Shown here: positions 61,985-64,000 of the stretch, in pieces
Layout of the letters: the number at the start of each line of letters is the position of its first letter
Position numbering within the stretch: position 1 is the stretch's first letter
Translations under genes and position numbers: made by a program
Notes under the pieces: model-generated
Databases searched by the model: none
What the model was told of the DNA's origin: nothing
Seen by the model: only the letters and a program-made list of their open reading frames with translations
Source: Goleter apudmare HA4340-LM2
GTDB taxonomy: Bacteria > Cyanobacteriota > Cyanobacteriia > Cyanobacteriales > Nostocaceae
Reading direction: 5' to 3'
NCBI GenBank assembly: GCA_019359495.1
Contig: JAHHHF010000093.1
Location: forward strand, 1-64,000
Length of the DNA: 64,000 nucleotides

Positions 61985-63238
61985 CTATTCCAGATCTCTA
62001 ATTTGTTGATTCGCTGCATTCTCTGCCCGTACTATTGCTTGCTTTAATGGTTGTTGTCCCAATAAGGCGCTGATGAATTGGTTATCAAAATTATTGACGA
62101 TCGCAGCTGGATACTCGCCCACTTGCCAAGGCATGGCATAATCAACGCCAGCGACGAAAGGCGATCGCAATGGGTCTTGGTCATAACCCAATTTCTTAGC
62201 TACTGATTGACGTGTGGGTAAGGCGAACCCTGTTCCTGTCCACTTTTCCATCCCGACTTTACCTGTGAGATAGGAAATCAATTCCCAAGCTTCAGCTTTA
62301 TGTTTTGCTTGTTTGTTCATAACGTAGGCAACGGTAAAAACCATTGTGACTTTATTACCATTAATCGTAGGTAACTCTGCGGTAGCAAACTCCAGCTTCG
62401 GAAAGGTTTCTTTGAGGTAGGGAATTGCCCAATTACCTTCAATCACCATCGCCACCTTACTTTGACCAAACATCTCGCTACCAGAGTTTGTACCCACATC
62501 AGATTTTTGGGCAGAGGAGCGGTCTTTTTGATACTGGTCTACTACTAATTGCAATCCCTGTAAACCTGATTCACTAGCAAAGGTTGCATGACCATTTTGA
62601 TCAACGATTTGCCCACCAAAGGCTTTGATTTTGTAAGCCTGACGCGCTAATTCGGGAGTAATTCCCATACCGTAGCGGTTGAGTTTACCTGTGAGTTGTT
62701 GCGAATAGGTGCGTAATTCATCCCAGGTAGTAGGTGGACTAGTTAAACCTGCTGTGGCAAAGGCTTGTTTGTTATAAAACAACGACAAAATGGAATAGTC
62801 TTTAGGCAAACCATAAATCTGGTTTTGGTACTTAAAGCTGTTGAGTAAGTTCGTCTCAAAATCTCCTAGGTAAAATTCGGGTGTAATATAGGTATCCAGT
62901 GGTTCCAAGACATTCTGACTCATTAAAAAAGGAGCTTCCAGGGAGTCTAAATAGAAAACATCGGGAGCAGCATCTCCCACCAAACGGGTTTTCAGCACAT
63001 CCATGTATTGGTCAGAGATGACCTCATACTTGACTTTTATCTTGGGGTGCTGGGCTTCAAAGTTTTGTAGTACTTGTTTGAGGAGTTTTTGCTCTACAAT
63101 ATTCCCACCCCAACCACTGAGTTTGATGGTGGTTACGGTTGGCGGGGCACTGGTTAGCTGTAAGCTATGAAAAAAAATGAAAGTGAGTGCGATCGCCACT
63201 ACCAGTACTAAAAATCTCAATAACTTGCCTTTGCTCAC
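61985..63238 (-). CDS. ABC transporter extracellular solute-binding protein (sugar type)
   Basis: A 417-residue family 1 binding protein for a sugar or oligosaccharide, anchored outside the plasma membrane. An N-terminal hydrophobic segment (FLVLVVAIALTFIFFHSL) without a lipobox Cys acts as a signal anchor, followed by the two-lobed fold: LSGWGGNIVEQKLLKQVLQN, APDVFYLDSLEAPFL, YGLPKDYSILSLFYNK and the ligand-cleft GNWAIPYLKE. It starts with GTG at 63238. No permease or ATPase gene is adjacent, so it depends on distant partners. Next to nagA, a glucosamine-type substrate is possible, but this is inference. Confidence 0.88.
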   Translation of the reverse strand: MSKGKLLRFLVLVVAIALTFIFFHSLQLTSAPPTVTTIKLSGWGGNIVEQKLLKQVLQNFEAQHPKIKVKYEVISDQYMDVLKTRLVGDAAPDVFYLDSLEAPFLMSQNVLEPLDTYITPEFYLGDFETNLLNSFKYQNQIYGLPKDYSILSLFYNKQAFATAGLTSPPTTWDELRTYSQQLTGKLNRYGMGITPELARQAYKIKAFGGQIVDQNGHATFASESGLQGLQLVVDQYQKDRSSAQKSDVGTNSGSEMFGQSKVAMVIEGNWAIPYLKETFPKLEFATAELPTINGNKVTMVFTVAYVMNKQAKHKAEAWELISYLTGKVGMEKWTGTGFALPTRQSVAKKLGYDQDPLRSPFVAGVDYAMPWQVGEYPAAIVNNFDNQFISALLGQQPLKQAIVRAENAANQQIRDLE

Positions 63239-63445
63239 AGAAGTACAAATAAAAACCTCTCACTTTATTTATATCGTCTGTAGTTGAATATGGATCTTGA
63301 AGCAATTTCAATTTTTGTGGAGATATGTACTGCTCCATTTTCTCCACTAGTTGTTTGACACTGGCTGGAGTTTTTTCCTAATCTGAGTCGGATATTTCTA
63401 TTCCGTAGGCGAGGTAGTTTTCATCCATGCCCCCTAATTTACCAT
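63239..63445. other. Intergenic region between nagA and the binding protein gene
   Basis: A 207-bp gap between two minus-strand genes. No gene, hairpin or repeat of note was seen. Confidence 0.4.
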
Positions 63446-64000
63446 CTATGTATACTTTAAAGACTTGGTAACACTTTCAATCCTATGAACTACTACGTTT
63501 GATATTCGCTGCCAAGATAATTCTTTTGTCTGAACATCCTGATGCCAGCGTAATAAATTAGCTGGTTGATTGGGAGCGATGCCCGGTAAGCCAATGGCCT
63601 TTCTAGGTGCATCTGTAGCCAAAGCGATCGCGCTTTCTACATTACAAATCCCCCACTTCACCAAATTCTGCACACCTACCAATAAGGGTAAAGTCGTCCC
63701 TGATAAAGTGCCATCAGGTAATCGTGCAGTGCCGTTTGTAACTGCAATTTGCCGACTGTCCCAAGGATACACGCCATCCGGTAGCCCCAGGGGTGCAAGG
63801 GCATCGCTGACAAGAAACAGCCCTTGTTGTTCATGGCTAGCACGGAGCAAAATTTGCAGCATAGTTGGTGAAACATGCTCACCATCTGCAATAAAACCAC
63901 ACATAACATCAGGGTGGGTAATCGCCGCTCCTAATAATCCTGGTTCACGGTGGTGTAATGGAGGCATGGCGTTGAAAGCATGTGTCACCATTGTCGCACC
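63446..64000 (-). CDS. nagA: N-acetylglucosamine-6-phosphate deacetylase, C-terminal part (partial)
   Basis: The frame is open to the right edge of the window, so only the C-terminal 184 residues are visible. They match NagA: THAFNAMPPLHHREPGLLGA with the metal/substrate His pair, CGFIADGEHVSPTMLQIL, LFLVSDALAPLG with the catalytic Asp, GTLSGTTLPLLVGVQNLVKW and the C-terminal substrate-domain strand QPANLLRWH. The enzyme deacetylates GlcNAc-6-P in aminosugar or cell-wall recycling. The same direction as the sugar-binding protein and a 207-bp gap suggest possible co-transcription. Start lies outside the window. Confidence 0.88.
   Translation of the reverse strand, partial: GATMVTHAFNAMPPLHHREPGLLGAAITHPDVMCGFIADGEHVSPTMLQILLRASHEQQGLFLVSDALAPLGLPDGVYPWDSRQIAVTNGTARLPDGTLSGTTLPLLVGVQNLVKWGICNVESAIALATDAPRKAIGLPGIAPNQPANLLRWHQDVQTKELSWQRISNVVVHRIESVTKSLKYT

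Overview
The window looks like chromosomal DNA of a heterocyst-forming, Nostoc/Anabaena-type cyanobacterium. Evidence seen directly: very frequent GCGATCGC (HIP1-like) octamers, heptanucleotide tandem repeats of the STRR kind in many intergenic gaps, a psbI photosystem II gene, a CRR6-type NdhI maturation factor, an LptD-like DUF3769 outer-membrane protein, pentapeptide-repeat proteins and a very repeat-rich intergenic landscape. No rRNA, tRNA, CRISPR array, transposase or prophage module was recognised.

Layout. 0-8.5 kb: a HAMP histidine kinase (minus), a SagB-type double nitroreductase, then a two-gene signalling operon (GAF/PAS HisKA_2 kinase followed by a receiver-PAS-kinase hybrid). 8.5-12.4 kb (minus): DUF3769 outer-membrane protein, psbI, a hexapeptide acyltransferase. 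12.4-15.1 kb: mostly gene-free, with several MITE-like elements and one small conserved-looking gene. 15.1-18.5 kb: GT35 alpha-glucan phosphorylase and a convergent DUF429 protein. 18.5-19.65 kb: a gene-free stretch packed with at least five different repeat families. 19.65-28.3 kb: phytol/polyprenol kinase-like protein, a pseudo-receiver/DUF3685 protein, a large NACHT-pentapeptide STAND NTPase, a Fur family regulator (FurC/PerR-like), CRR6 and an unknown gene. 29.3-39.2 kb: housekeeping block with GT9 glycosyltransferase, ispD, scpB, DUF760, HhoA-type protease, LysM-M23 peptidase, isochorismatase-like hydrolase, ispG and a C-terminal processing protease. 39.2-42.4 kb: DUF4058, a RHH-PIN toxin-antitoxin pair and a zinc-ribbon/Ser-Thr kinase/RDD fusion. 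42.6-50.6 kb: peroxiredoxin, signal peptidase I, a nucleotidyltransferase fused to a degenerate phosphomannomutase, a CcbP-like calcium-binding protein and a SelD-type FAD module without its SelD half. 50.9-54.7 kb: three paralogous pentapeptide-repeat proteins in a row. 55.3-59.1 kb: leuB, a small gene, prepilin peptidase, accD. 59.2-64 kb: MFS transporter, a Phd-PIN toxin-antitoxin pair, a sugar ABC binding protein and the C-terminal part of nagA running off the edge.

The genes mix core metabolism (isoprenoid MEP pathway ispD and ispG; leucine; fatty-acid initiation; glycogen turnover; photosystem II; NDH-1 assembly), envelope biogenesis (DUF3769, M23 peptidase, signal peptidases, GT9, acyltransferase) and signalling. 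The most unusual material is not one gene system but (i) a NACHT-pentapeptide ATPase, (ii) a tandem family of membrane-anchored and soluble pentapeptide proteins sharing a non-repeat module, (iii) enzymes reduced to pseudo- or half-enzymes, and (iv) several short non-autonomous inverted-repeat elements, one of which varies in its number of internal GC-rich modules. No previously undescribed system can be asserted from sequence alone; candidates are listed with tests.
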